Shown piece by piece: positions 8,263 through 17,369 of a DNA stretch of 64,000 bases. The DNA comes from an uncultured Muribaculaceae bacterium (lineage in GTDB: Bacteria; Bacteroidota; Bacteroidia; Bacteroidales; Muribaculaceae): NCBI GenBank assembly GCA_910579845.1, contig CAJTWL010000009.1, forward strand, positions 1 to 64,000. The letters are read 5' to 3'. The first letter of the stretch is position 1. Each line of letters starts with the position of its first letter. The notes under the pieces were generated by a model. The model worked only from the letters and a program-made list of their open reading frames with translations. It searched no databases and was not told the DNA's origin. A program made the translations under genes and the position numbers.

Positions 8263-10935
8263 ATGAATTTCGAACCATATATGCACATGATTAGAAGGAG
8301 CTTACTGGTTATGCTGTGCGGACTCTCCGCGACCTGGGCAAATGCTCTTGATATCAAGCCCGTTACTCACGCCGACACAATATACAACCCAGACGTGATA
8401 TACTCCCCCCTCCCAAAATCATATGAGATCGCCGATATCACCGTGACCGGAGTACCCAGTGCGGATGATTATCTTATTATCGGATATTCCGGACTTTCAG
8501 TAGGAGACCGCGTAGAAATTCCGGGTGAGGACATAACCTCTGCTGTAAAACGGTTCTGGCGCCAGGGTCTCTATTCAAAAGTGCAGATCAACGTAATCAA
8601 GACTGTTGGCGACAAGGTATGGCTCGAGATAGCTCTCCAGCAACAACCCCGTATGTCGGAAATGACATTCTCAGGCGTAAAAGGAGGAGAGAAAAAAGAG
8701 ATCGAACAGCGTCTCGGAATGGTAGAGGGACAGCAACTTACACCCAATATCATAGCACAGGCAAAAAAAATCATAGAGGAATATTACTCTAAAAAAGGTT
8801 TTAAGAATGCCAGCATCAATATCACCCAGAAACCGGACCTGTCCAAAGAGAATCAGGTGATTCTTCATGTCGATGTGAACAGAAACAGCAAAGTCAAGGT
8901 TCACAAGATCTATATCGACGGCAACAAGGTACTCTCTGACCGCAAGATCAAGATGACAATGAAGAAAACAAACGAGAAGAATGACATATGGAAGATCTTC
9001 AGCCAGAAGAAATTCGTAGACCGTGATTTTGAAGATGACCGTAACCGCCTTATAGAAAAGTATAATGAGCTGGGCTATCGTGACGCTAAAATAACGCACG
9101 ACAGTGTCGCAAAATATGATGACAAGAGCGTCGATATTTTCCTGACTGTTGACGAAGGTAAGAAATACTTTATCAACAACATTTCATGGGTAGGCAATAC
9201 AGTGTATCCTACAGAGATGCTCAGTAATGTTCTCGGCATGTATCCCGGAGAAGTATATAACCAGAAACTTCTCAACAAGCGCACACGCGATGACGAAGAC
9301 GCAGTTGCCAACCTATATATGGACAACGGCTATCTTTTCTTCAATCTCGTTCCTATTGAAGAGAGAATACATGGCGACAGCATCGACCTTCAGATGAGAG
9401 TGATAGAAGGTCCGCAGGCACGTATCAACAAGGTTATTATCAATGGTAATGACCAGCTTTACGAAAAAGTCATACGTCGTGAGCTGCGTGTCCGTCCGGG
9501 AGATCTCTTCTCAAAAAGCGACCTGATGCGTTCGGCCCGCGAGATCGCGGCAGGAGGGCATTTCGATCCTGAGACTATGGGTGTGAATCCGGAGCCCAAC
9601 GAATCCGACGGAACGGTCGACATTGTCTTTGATCTTGAATCAAAAGCCAATGACAAGGTACAGCTGTCATTCGGATGGGGACAATCGGGTGTTACAGGTC
9701 AGGTTGCACTCTCCTTTGCCAACTTTTCCATGAAGAATCTTTTCAATCCGAGTTCTTACAGGGGCATCATTCCCCGTGGAGACGGACAGACATTCTCGAT
9801 ATCGGCACAGACCAATGCCAAATATTACCAAAGCTACAACATCTCATTCCTTGATCCATGGCTCGGCGGCAAACGTCCTAATTCATTGTCTGTATCTCTT
9901 GACTACAGCCGCTCTACAGGTATCAACTCAAGCTTCTATAACGATGCATGGGCGAATAATTTTCAATATGCCATGTATTCGCAATATTCATACAATCAGA
10001 ACTTTTCCAGCTACGCACTTGAGAATGCCTATGACCCGAACAAGGTGCTTCAGATGGCAGGCGTAAGCGTAGGATTCGGCACAAGACTCAGCTGGCCTGA
10101 CGACTATTTCCAGTTCATGGCACAGCTCGGTTACCGTTGGTATTATCTGAAAAATTGGGATTACCTGTATTATATGCGCAATGGTACGTCAAACTCCCTT
10201 ACCCTGGGATTGACTTTGTCACGTTCATCTATTGACAACCCTATATACACACGTAGAGGATCACAGTTCTCCATTGACTTTACAGTCACTCCTCCGGCAT
10301 CTCTCTTCGGCAAACGCAACTGGAAACAGCTCGCCGAAGACGCAAGCTACAACAATACCGATATCAAGTCACGCGAAGCCGCGAGAAGCAAACTGTACCG
10401 TTGGATCGAATATTGGAAACTACGGTTCAAGAGCAAGACATTCACACCTCTTACAGATCCTGACGGCAAATGGACACTTGTGCTTATGACACGCGCCGAT
10501 TTTGGTCTTCTCGGATCATTCAACAAAAATATCAAGACTCCGTTCGAGACATTCTACTTCGGTGGAGACGGCATGACAGGAAGCTATACATACGCGACAG
10601 AGACAATATCCATGCGCGGATATGAGAACGGTCAGTTCACACCGTCGGGATACGAAGGCTATGCATATGGCAAATTCACTATGGAGCTTCATTTCCCGTT
10701 CCTGTTGCAACCCTCGACCACAATATATGCAATCGCGTTTGCAGAAGCAGGTAACGCCTGGTACGATGTGAAGAGTTTCTCTCCGTTCAACCTCAAGAGG
10801 AGTGCCGGTGTCGGAGCTCGTGTATATCTGTCTGTACTCGGATATCTCGGCATAGACTGGGCATATGGTTTCGACAGGGTGTGGGGCAAACGAGGCGGAT
10901 CTCAGATCCACTTCATCCTCGGTCAGGAATTCTGA
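8263..10935 (+). CDS. bamA: Outer-membrane protein assembly factor BamA
   Basis: Central Omp85 protein that folds and inserts outer-membrane beta-barrels. After a signal peptide (IRRSLLVMLCGLSATWANA) come five POTRA-like repeats (about 50-480). The C-terminal 16-strand barrel begins near QLSFGWGQSGVTGQV and ends with the terminal phenylalanine of GQEF. It follows uppS by eight bases and precedes two Skp-like chaperone genes. An AAAGGA lies just upstream of the ATG at 8263; internal ATGs at 8281 and 8287 are alternatives. Confidence 0.95.
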   Translation: MNFEPYMHMIRRSLLVMLCGLSATWANALDIKPVTHADTIYNPDVIYSPLPKSYEIADITVTGVPSADDYLIIGYSGLSVGDRVEIPGEDITSAVKRFWRQGLYSKVQINVIKTVGDKVWLEIALQQQPRMSEMTFSGVKGGEKKEIEQRLGMVEGQQLTPNIIAQAKKIIEEYYSKKGFKNASINITQKPDLSKENQVILHVDVNRNSKVKVHKIYIDGNKVLSDRKIKMTMKKTNEKNDIWKIFSQKKFVDRDFEDDRNRLIEKYNELGYRDAKITHDSVAKYDDKSVDIFLTVDEGKKYFINNISWVGNTVYPTEMLSNVLGMYPGEVYNQKLLNKRTRDDEDAVANLYMDNGYLFFNLVPIEERIHGDSIDLQMRVIEGPQARINKVIINGNDQLYEKVIRRELRVRPGDLFSKSDLMRSAREIAAGGHFDPETMGVNPEPNESDGTVDIVFDLESKANDKVQLSFGWGQSGVTGQVALSFANFSMKNLFNPSSYRGIIPRGDGQTFSISAQTNAKYYQSYNISFLDPWLGGKRPNSLSVSLDYSRSTGINSSFYNDAWANNFQYAMYSQYSYNQNFSSYALENAYDPNKVLQMAGVSVGFGTRLSWPDDYFQFMAQLGYRWYYLKNWDYLYYMRNGTSNSLTLGLTLSRSSIDNPIYTRRGSQFSIDFTVTPPASLFGKRNWKQLAEDASYNNTDIKSREAARSKLYRWIEYWKLRFKSKTFTPLTDPDGKWTLVLMTRADFGLLGSFNKNIKTPFETFYFGGDGMTGSYTYATETISMRGYENGQFTPSGYEGYAYGKFTMELHFPFLLQPSTTIYAIAFAEAGNAWYDVKSFSPFNLKRSAGVGARVYLSVLGYLGIDWAYGFDRVWGKRGGSQIHFILGQEF

Positions 10936-11068
10936 TCCGTCAACACCGATGGTTTTCTGAAGCGACTGACAAGAAAACTGATGGAAAAACCTCAAAATTT
11001 GTTAAGATATGATAATGGCTTAAACTTTATTATGCCGTCGATGTCATAAAAAATAAAAAGAACACGAT

Positions 11069-11584
11069 ATGAAAAAAATATTTATAACCCTATTGGTACT
11101 TGTTGCCGGAGTGACAGGTATGAAAGCACAGAAGTATGCTCTCGTGGATATGGAATATATATTGCGTAATGTACCCGCTTATGAAATGGCAAACGAACAG
11201 CTCAACCAAGTATCCCAACGTTGGGAAAAAGAGGTGACTCAGATTACCAAGGAGGCAGAAACCATGTATAAGAACTATCAGTCGGACATGGTTTTTCTAA
11301 CTGAGGAACAGAAGAAAAAACGCGAAGAAGAGATTGTTTCCAAAGAGAAAGAGGCTACAGATCTACGATACAAATATTTTGGTCCGGAAGGTGAACTTTA
11401 CAAGAAACGTCAGTCGTTGATGAAACCGATACAAGAGGATGTCTATAACGCTGTCAAGGCTGTGGCAGAAGAGAAAGGTTATATGACAATTTTCGATCGC
11501 GCTTCATCACAGAGTATTGTTTTCGCATCTCCAAGAATTGATGTCAGCAATGATGTTCTTGCCAAGTTGGGTTATTCAAAATAA
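11069..11584 (+). CDS. OmpH/Skp-family periplasmic chaperone (first copy)
   Basis: Periplasmic holdase that escorts unfolded outer-membrane proteins to BamA. Signal peptide 1-20 (KKIFITLLVLVAGVTGMKA), then the family opening KYALVDMEYILRNVPAYE, a long charged coiled coil (about 45-120) forming the tentacles, and a C-terminal strand region (IVFASPRIDVSNDVLAKLGY). At 171 residues it has normal length. Tandem OmpH genes downstream of bamA are standard in Bacteroidales. Confidence 0.9.
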   Translation: MKKIFITLLVLVAGVTGMKAQKYALVDMEYILRNVPAYEMANEQLNQVSQRWEKEVTQITKEAETMYKNYQSDMVFLTEEQKKKREEEIVSKEKEATDLRYKYFGPEGELYKKRQSLMKPIQEDVYNAVKAVAEEKGYMTIFDRASSQSIVFASPRIDVSNDVLAKLGYSK

Positions 11585-11598
11585 ATTGATTATATTTG
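11567..11598 (+). promoter_or_regulatory. Promoter of the second OmpH gene
   Basis: TTGG at 11567-11570, a 20-base spacer and TATATTTG at 11591-11598 match the Bacteroidetes consensus. The -33 part lies inside the last codons of the first OmpH gene, so the second copy can be transcribed independently. Confidence 0.6.
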
Positions 11599-11632
11599 CA
11601 TATAATTAGAAAATTTAAAAAACCATAATACA

Positions 11633-12139
11633 ATGTTAAAGAAATTATTACTCGCCGTAGCGATTGCGTTACCCATGTTCGCATCCGCGCAGACAGTTAA
11701 AATCGGCACGGTAGACACAAACTCTGTGTTCCAGGCTATGCCGGAAACAGCAGCAGCACAGACCAAACTTCAAGAGATTCAGAAAAAATATCAGGATGAA
11801 TTTACCCGTCTGGAAGATGAGTACAAGAGAATGGTAGATGAACTGCAAAAAATGAAAGAGGACGAGCTGCCGGCAATACGCGAACGCAAAACACGCGAGA
11901 TCAGCGATTATCAACAGAAGATACAGTCATTCATGCAGAGTGCGGATCAGGATATAGCACAGCAGCAGCAGACACTCATGGCTCCGATCGCTACAAAAAT
12001 GAAAGAGGCTATAGAATCTGTAGGTAAAGAGAATTCTTTCAGCCTTATCCAGGCATACTCTCCGGACCAGATTCTCTTCTACGCGGAACCTGTACAGGAT
12101 ATAACCCAATTGGTAAAAAATAAATTGGGACTTAAATAA
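11633..12139 (+). CDS. OmpH/Skp-family periplasmic chaperone (second copy)
   Basis: Second Skp-like chaperone, 168 residues. Signal peptide LKKLLLAVAIALPMFASA is cleaved before QTVKIGTVDTNSVFQAMPE. A glutamine/lysine/glutamate-rich coiled coil (about 42-115) and the terminal KNKLGLK follow. It differs clearly from the upstream copy, so this is an old duplication. It has its own predicted promoter, which allows different dosage from the first copy. Confidence 0.9.
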   Translation: MLKKLLLAVAIALPMFASAQTVKIGTVDTNSVFQAMPETAAAQTKLQEIQKKYQDEFTRLEDEYKRMVDELQKMKEDELPAIRERKTREISDYQQKIQSFMQSADQDIAQQQQTLMAPIATKMKEAIESVGKENSFSLIQAYSPDQILFYAEPVQDITQLVKNKLGLK

Positions 12140-12231
12140 GAAACAGAGAAAATATATTAGATAAATGCGGAGTCCCATGGATCTTCGCATTTATTTATTC
12201 TGCACATATCCGGCTCCTCCGGTATAAAATC

Positions 12232-13071
12232 ATGGAAGAAAAGGAATTATCTAAATTGAAACCGATCGGAGTTTTTGACTCCGGTTACGGAGGTCTCACA
12301 ATACTCAAGGAAATCCTGAGACTTCTTCCACAATATGACTACATCTACCTTGGCGACAATGCACGCGCCCCATATGGCACGCGCAGTTTCGATGTAGTGT
12401 ATGATTTCACCCGCCAGGCTGTAGAGGAACTTTTCTCAAGAGGCTGCCGTCTTGTAATTCTGGCGTGCAATACCGCATCCGCCAAAGCATTGCGTACACT
12501 TCAGGAGCAGTTGATTCCCGACAAATACCCTGATCACAGAGTGCTGGGTGTGATACTGCCTACCGTTGAATGTCTTCCTGTCATAACAAAGACCGGTCAC
12601 ATAGGTCTGCTTGCCACTCCAGGGACAGTAAAAAGCCACTCATACAAACTTGAGGTAGCTAAAATAGACCCGGAGATGACCATAACAGAGGTGGAATGTC
12701 CGATGTGGGTGCCGCTTGTCGAATCGGGCGAATTTGACGGACCGGGTGCCGACTATTTTGTCAAGAAGAGGATAAATACTCTTCTTGAAATGGATCCCCA
12801 AATAGACACCATGATTCTGGGATGTACACATTATCCACTCCTGCTTCCAAAAATCAGGCAATACACGCCAAAAGGTGTCAGCATCCTTGCACAAGGTGAA
12901 TTTGTGGCACGTAGTCTCGAGAATTACATGAAACGCCATTCCGAGATCGAGGGGGAAACATCCAAAGGAGGTTCGGTACAATTTCTCACTACTGAAAACA
13001 CAGATAAATTCGACTCATTGGCATCGCTCTTCCTTGGCAAGGATGTAATATCTTCCCGGATTTATTTATAA
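12232..13071 (+). CDS. murI: Glutamate racemase
   Basis: Interconverts L- and D-glutamate to supply D-Glu for peptidoglycan stem peptides. The two-cysteine racemase site is intact: D16/S17 in GVFDSGYGG, C79 in ACNTASA and C198 with H200 in LGCTHYPLL. At 279 residues it has normal length. It closes the envelope block begun by the PorG-like gene. Confidence 0.95.
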   Translation: MEEKELSKLKPIGVFDSGYGGLTILKEILRLLPQYDYIYLGDNARAPYGTRSFDVVYDFTRQAVEELFSRGCRLVILACNTASAKALRTLQEQLIPDKYPDHRVLGVILPTVECLPVITKTGHIGLLATPGTVKSHSYKLEVAKIDPEMTITEVECPMWVPLVESGEFDGPGADYFVKKRINTLLEMDPQIDTMILGCTHYPLLLPKIRQYTPKGVSILAQGEFVARSLENYMKRHSEIEGETSKGGSVQFLTTENTDKFDSLASLFLGKDVISSRIYL

Positions 13072-13090
13072 ACATAAGATATCTGTTGCT

Positions 13091-13363
13091 ATGAAAACGC
13101 TACAAGAAATACGCAAAGAGATCAAGACGGAATCTTACGAGAATTCTGTAAGTATCCTTACCGATTATATCAACAGCAGTCCCGATGATGACGAGGCTCT
13201 GACACTGCGCGGTATGAAACATTGGGGGGCAGGGAAAAGATCGCTTGCCATAAATGACTATCTCGCCGCAATAAATATCAATCCCAAGTCGCGTGCAATG
13301 GAAGCTCTTCATGCCGCCAATGAGATTCTCGACTATCGCAACAAAGATCTCTATAATCCTTGA
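13091..13363 (+). CDS. Small TPR-like protein
   Basis: 90-residue protein with tetratricopeptide-type helices: YENSVSILTDYINSSPDDDEALTLRG and SLAINDYLAAININPKSRAME follow the W/L-G-Y-A-P spacing of TPR repeats. There is no signal peptide, so it is probably a cytoplasmic adaptor. It follows murI by 19 bases. Its partner cannot be told from the sequence. Confidence 0.75.
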   Translation: MKTLQEIRKEIKTESYENSVSILTDYINSSPDDDEALTLRGMKHWGAGKRSLAINDYLAAININPKSRAMEALHAANEILDYRNKDLYNP

Positions 13364-13448
13364 AGATTTACCTGAATAAAGTCAGATTACGGCTTTAGAA
13401 TATCATAATCTTCCCATATACCGGCTATCAACTGAGAGAATCAACTAT

Positions 13449-13874
13449 CTATAATTCCCATGGGAAGGAGAGCTGTTTTACTTCGCGGGTAAAATAGGGA
13501 GAAGTATGGATATTCTTTACAGTGATATTTGTGCGTGGCTGAACATTATATTTCCTTTTAGAAGATATGACGTCAATATCCGGTTCTGAATAAAGCATCA
13601 GCGGACGTTCCTCACTCCATCCCCGCGACATGTTGCGCAGATAAAGTTTTGCAAGACCGCGCAAGCCACGACTCTTTCTGTGTACAAGACAAAAAAGTTC
13701 GGAAAGATCACGAACAGAAGTGACAACAAATTCCATTATCGTCTGACCCTTGAGAACCAATCGGGCAAACATTCTGTCACCTATTGAAATACAACGGTCG
13801 CCGGCTCCCGGTATATTAAAACGACGTTCAGACTTTTCAAATGAATTTACAATATTAATACTTGTGGAGTTCAT
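13449..13874 (-). CDS. Hypothetical protein
   Basis: 141-residue protein I do not recognise. It is basic, without a signal peptide or membrane helix. It has a middle segment LFCLVHRKSRGLRGLAKLYL that looks helical and a C terminus ending SFPWEL. A -7-like box on the same strand (13900-13907) and an inverted repeat abutting the start codon argue that it is expressed. It converges on the TPR gene. Confidence 0.55.
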   Translation of the reverse strand: MNSTSINIVNSFEKSERRFNIPGAGDRCISIGDRMFARLVLKGQTIMEFVVTSVRDLSELFCLVHRKSRGLRGLAKLYLRNMSRGWSEERPLMLYSEPDIDVISSKRKYNVQPRTNITVKNIHTSPYFTREVKQLSFPWEL

Positions 13875-13899
13875 AACAGTTATATTTATTTAACTGTTA
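13874..13899. repeat. 8-bp perfect inverted repeat at the start of the hypothetical gene
   Basis: TAACAGTT at 13874-13881 and AACTGTTA at 13892-13899 are exact inverted copies separated by 10 bases. They lie between the predicted -7 box and the start codon of the minus-strand gene. They could be an operator half-site pair or a 5' UTR hairpin. Confidence 0.55.
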
Positions 13900-13907
13900 C
13901 AAAACTA
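13900..13907 (-). promoter_or_regulatory. Predicted -7 element of the hypothetical gene
   Basis: Read on the minus strand this is TAGTTTTG, matching TAnnTTTG, 26 bases ahead of the start codon at 13874. No clear -33 element was found. Confidence 0.4.
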
Positions 13908-13995
13908 CTCGGTACCAATGCCACTTTGTTGCACCCAAGGGCAAAATAATGTTAAATCACATTGAACATATTCCAATGTGACGACAATGCTTTTA

Positions 13996-14189
13996 GAGAG
14001 TGTTTACTTTTAACACGAATTCACAATAAGAGTATGACTTACAAATTCTATTGGTTCCCATAAAGGATCTTTCTGGTGAATTTCTCCAAGTCTTATCGGT
14101 CGCATAGCCCGCTATGCTTCCTCTTCAACTTGAGAAATTCCCTCAAAAATCTCTCTTTATGTAAACCAATGTTAAAAGTAAACACTCTC
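13996..14189 (-). mobile_element. Palindromic repeat element D (194 bp, MITE-like)
   Basis: Terminal inverted repeats of 20 bases, 13996-14015 and 14170-14189, match exactly. Inside them a second pair of arms (TTGGTT..CATAAAG against CTTTATG..AACCAA) and the shared core extend the palindrome towards a central hairpin at 14102-14117 (stem GCATAG/CTATGC). The core motif is on the minus strand. It has no transposase frame. It ends five bases before the stop codon of the MATE gene. It is related to elements at 42544, 43535, 46330 and 61721. Confidence 0.8.
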
Positions 14190-14194
14190 CTAGA

Positions 14195-15586
14195 TTACGC
14201 AACAGAGCGAGACTTTCTGTTTATCAGTCTTATCTGATAGAAAAGCAGCACAGCTGTAACAATAGTGGATACAGTATCGCTTATCGGGAAAGCCATCCAG
14301 ACCCCGTTTAGTCCGAATTCAGGCGGCAATACAAGCAATAGCGGAATCATGCAGATTATCTGCCTTGTCAAAGATAGAAAAATGGATTTGCCCGCCATGC
14401 CTATTGCCTGAAAAAAGTTTGTGGCTACAATCTGGAATCCGACTATCCAAAAACAGAAAGTAGTGTAGTGAAGACAGTTCACGGCACATTCTATCTGTTC
14501 CGCATCCTGCATGAACAAAGAAGCTATCCATTGGGGAACAGAAAGACCTATCAAAGTACCGCATGTAGAAAAAAGGACTCCGGATCCGCTCGCCAGAAGC
14601 AATGTACGCCATAGTCTCTTATATCTTCCTGAGCCGTAATTGTAACCTGCGATAGGCTGCATTCCCTGACAAATGCCGATTATGACAAACACAAAGATCG
14701 TGACAAAGCGGTTGAATACAACTACTGCCGCTATAGCATTGTCTCCTCCGTATTTATAAAGAGTATTGTTGATTATGGCATTTATAGCAGATCCTGCGAC
14801 ATTTATAAGAAACGGTGCGAGTCCAATATACAAAACACCCTTTACCACATCCCATTGAAGTCGGAATGTACCTTTTACAAAATGCAATGTGTTATTCTTG
14901 TTGAAGAAGTGCCCCATTACAAAAAACGACGTGACACACATTGATATATCCGTGGCTATAGCGGCACCACGGATTCCCCATTTGAAGCCGAAAAGGAACA
15001 AAGGCGCAAGAATCACATTCATTCCGGCACCTATCATATTGGTATACATCGCCTTTCCAGGATATCCCGACGCACGCATCACATTATTGTAAGAAAATGT
15101 CAGGTTCTGCAGCACACAACCGGGCATCACCCAGAGCATGAACTCCCGCGCATAAGGCAGAGAATTGTCAGAAGCCCCGAACATTCTGAGGATCGGATCA
15201 ATAAACACAGAAAAACCCAATGCATATACAAGCCCTATAATAATCGTCAGCTGCACGCAATTGCCAAGTATCAGTTCTGCCATTCTTTTGTCATTCTGAC
15301 CAAGCACAATACTTGTGCGGGCAGCCGCGCCGGCACCTATCAGCATACCTAACGCGGTAACGAGATTCATTACCGGGAAAGTGACGGCAATACCGCTCAC
15401 GACATTCGGATCATCAATGGCATGCCCGATGACAATAGAGTCTATAATATTGTAGACGGCGCTGATAACAGTACCTACAACCGCCGGCAGACTATATTTA
15501 AACAATATGCGGCCTACAGGGGCTGTGCCAAGTTCCCGAAGCCTATCCTGTGTATTGTCTTTTACGATTGCCTCAGCCATCTGCAT
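14195..15586 (-). CDS. MATE family multidrug/cation efflux transporter
   Basis: Inner-membrane antiporter of the MATE superfamily (Na+/H+-driven export of cationic compounds or metabolites). At 463 residues it has about 12 hydrophobic segments in two homologous halves. The family opening GRILFKYSLPAVVGTVISAVYN has the mid-helix proline, and AGAAARTSIVLGQ and GICQGMQPIAGYNYGSGRY are the matching half signatures. Substrate unknown. It lies 21 bases downstream of the GH3-family gene and is probably cotranscribed. A palindromic element follows its stop codon. Confidence 0.9.
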   Translation of the reverse strand: MQMAEAIVKDNTQDRLRELGTAPVGRILFKYSLPAVVGTVISAVYNIIDSIVIGHAIDDPNVVSGIAVTFPVMNLVTALGMLIGAGAAARTSIVLGQNDKRMAELILGNCVQLTIIIGLVYALGFSVFIDPILRMFGASDNSLPYAREFMLWVMPGCVLQNLTFSYNNVMRASGYPGKAMYTNMIGAGMNVILAPLFLFGFKWGIRGAAIATDISMCVTSFFVMGHFFNKNNTLHFVKGTFRLQWDVVKGVLYIGLAPFLINVAGSAINAIINNTLYKYGGDNAIAAVVVFNRFVTIFVFVIIGICQGMQPIAGYNYGSGRYKRLWRTLLLASGSGVLFSTCGTLIGLSVPQWIASLFMQDAEQIECAVNCLHYTTFCFWIVGFQIVATNFFQAIGMAGKSIFLSLTRQIICMIPLLLVLPPEFGLNGVWMAFPISDTVSTIVTAVLLFYQIRLINRKSRSVA

Positions 15587-15607
15587 TCACTCCTCTCTTT
15601 TCGTTCT

Positions 15608-17149
15608 TTAGTTTTTATGGAATCCGTCTGCCTCCATCAGTTTCTCAACAGCATCGGCAATTTGCCTGTCGTTAGACAAACGGGGTATTTTACGCTGTCC
15701 TCCCAATTTACCATTGCCGACCGTATGAAGCCATTTATCAAAAATTCCATTCGGAACCTCTGTAATCTCCAAGGGATCGAGAAATATGGTATTCATACGT
15801 TTCGCGTCATAATCCGAATTCAAATGGCGCAGCTCATCATCAAGCATGGTGGCGAAAGCGCCGGAATTGTCAGGAGGCGTTCCCCATTCAACAAGCCATT
15901 GGTGTCTGCCGCGTTTACCATCCTCGGCAAAAACAGGCGCCACCGTATAATTCAGAATCGAACAATCCGTTTTTAGACATACAGCCTCTACCGCGCGCTC
16001 GACATTCTCCTCCATCAGCTCCTCGCCGAAAGCATTGATGAAGCATCTTGTACGACCGGCAATCGTTATCTTGACAGGTTCTGTATTCTCAATTCTGACC
16101 GTATCACCCGTGCGGTAACGCCAAAGACCATTGCTTGACGTAATTATCAGTTCATATACCCTATCTTTCTCTATTTCCCATATCGGGACTGCTCTGTCTC
16201 CTCCGACAGGTATAAACTCATAAAATATATCATTATCTATTGTCAGAAGCATAGCTGAATCCGACATATCATTCTGCACTGCAAAGAATCCTTCTGAAGC
16301 ATTATAATTCTCAACAAAATGCATCTTTGCCGGATCAGTGATCTTTCTGTATTCACCACTATAGGGCGCAAATGAGATCCCTCCATGAAAAAACACCTCG
16401 AGATTCGGCCACACATCCGAGATTTTTTCGACATCTTTCCGCCGCATCACTTCCTTGCATACAGTCATAAACCATGAAGGCACACCGGAAAGGCTGGTTA
16501 CATTCTCCTTGACCGATGCCTCGACCAAGGCAGGAAGCTTCACACTCCAGTCGGGCATAAGCGCAATCTTTTTATCCGGCACCCTGAAAAAGTTCATCAA
16601 AGGATTGATCTTATTTATCAAAGTGGCACTCAGATCGCCGACATTCGTATCCGGATCATTCAGTTCAAGTTCATTGGCAAATGAACCTCCAAGTATAAAG
16701 CTTTTACCCGAAAATAGTCGCGAAGACGGATTCTGACGCAGATAATGAGCCACAGAATCCTGTGCCCCTTTGTAATGGCATCTATACAGACCGTCTTTAG
16801 TAATCGGAATATATTTGGATTTTCCACCAGATGTTCCGGAAGACTGTGCGAAATCAAGACATCTGCCTCTCCATAAAACGTCACGTTCCCCATATATCAT
16901 ACGCATGACATCCGGACGTATATCCTCATATCCTACCAATGGAACGCGGTTGGCGAACTCGCAATATGGATTTTTCAATGCGGTCAGACAGTCAAAGCCA
17001 TATCTTCTTCCAATCTCCGTATTTGCGGCACGATACAAAAGACTGCGCAACTGCCTGAGCTGCACATCATCGCCAGATGATGACCATTTGTCAGTACGTT
17101 TGGCGACATTTATAAAATATGACCGCAATATGGGAGTTAAATCCATCAA
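15608..17149 (-). CDS. GH3-family acyl-adenylating enzyme
   Basis: Homologue of the plant GH3 auxin-amido synthetase fold, common in Bacteroidetes. It is expected to adenylate a carboxylic acid and ligate it to an amine or thiol; the substrate is unknown. ATP-binding motifs are visible: FAQSSGTSGGKSKYIPI (near 102), ENYNASEGFFAVQND (near 285) and LWRYRTGDTVRI (near 347). At 513 residues it is complete. The N terminus carries no signal peptide. Confidence 0.85.
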   Translation of the reverse strand: MMDLTPILRSYFINVAKRTDKWSSSGDDVQLRQLRSLLYRAANTEIGRRYGFDCLTALKNPYCEFANRVPLVGYEDIRPDVMRMIYGERDVLWRGRCLDFAQSSGTSGGKSKYIPITKDGLYRCHYKGAQDSVAHYLRQNPSSRLFSGKSFILGGSFANELELNDPDTNVGDLSATLINKINPLMNFFRVPDKKIALMPDWSVKLPALVEASVKENVTSLSGVPSWFMTVCKEVMRRKDVEKISDVWPNLEVFFHGGISFAPYSGEYRKITDPAKMHFVENYNASEGFFAVQNDMSDSAMLLTIDNDIFYEFIPVGGDRAVPIWEIEKDRVYELIITSSNGLWRYRTGDTVRIENTEPVKITIAGRTRCFINAFGEELMEENVERAVEAVCLKTDCSILNYTVAPVFAEDGKRGRHQWLVEWGTPPDNSGAFATMLDDELRHLNSDYDAKRMNTIFLDPLEITEVPNGIFDKWLHTVGNGKLGGQRKIPRLSNDRQIADAVEKLMEADGFHKN

Positions 17150-17159
17150 ATTTATATCT

Positions 17160-17167
17160 CAAATATA
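17160..17167 (-). promoter_or_regulatory. Predicted -7 element of the GH3/MATE transcript
   Basis: On the minus strand this reads TATATTTG, 10 bases ahead of the GH3-family start codon, implying a very short leader. No -33 box at the proper distance was seen. Confidence 0.4.
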
Positions 17168-17285
17168 ATCAGAGTAAAAGATATAGAGTATATGACAAAC
17201 CTGCCTTCATCCAAACTCATTACAAATTTAACAATTAATATTATCTTTATCTCTTTTCTCCTTCCTAATATTCCTTTTTTTTTAA

Positions 17286-17293
17286 TAATTTTG
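17286..17293 (+). promoter_or_regulatory. Predicted -7 element upstream of pldA
   Basis: TAATTTTG lies in the AT-rich spacer 76 bases ahead of the phospholipase ATG. A -33 element is not evident in the T-rich stretch upstream. Confidence 0.4.
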
Positions 17294-17369
17294 TATTATA
17301 TAAGGCAAATAAGTTATCGGACACAATATACTCATAGAGTATGAATTTTAACACAAATTCCCATACCTG

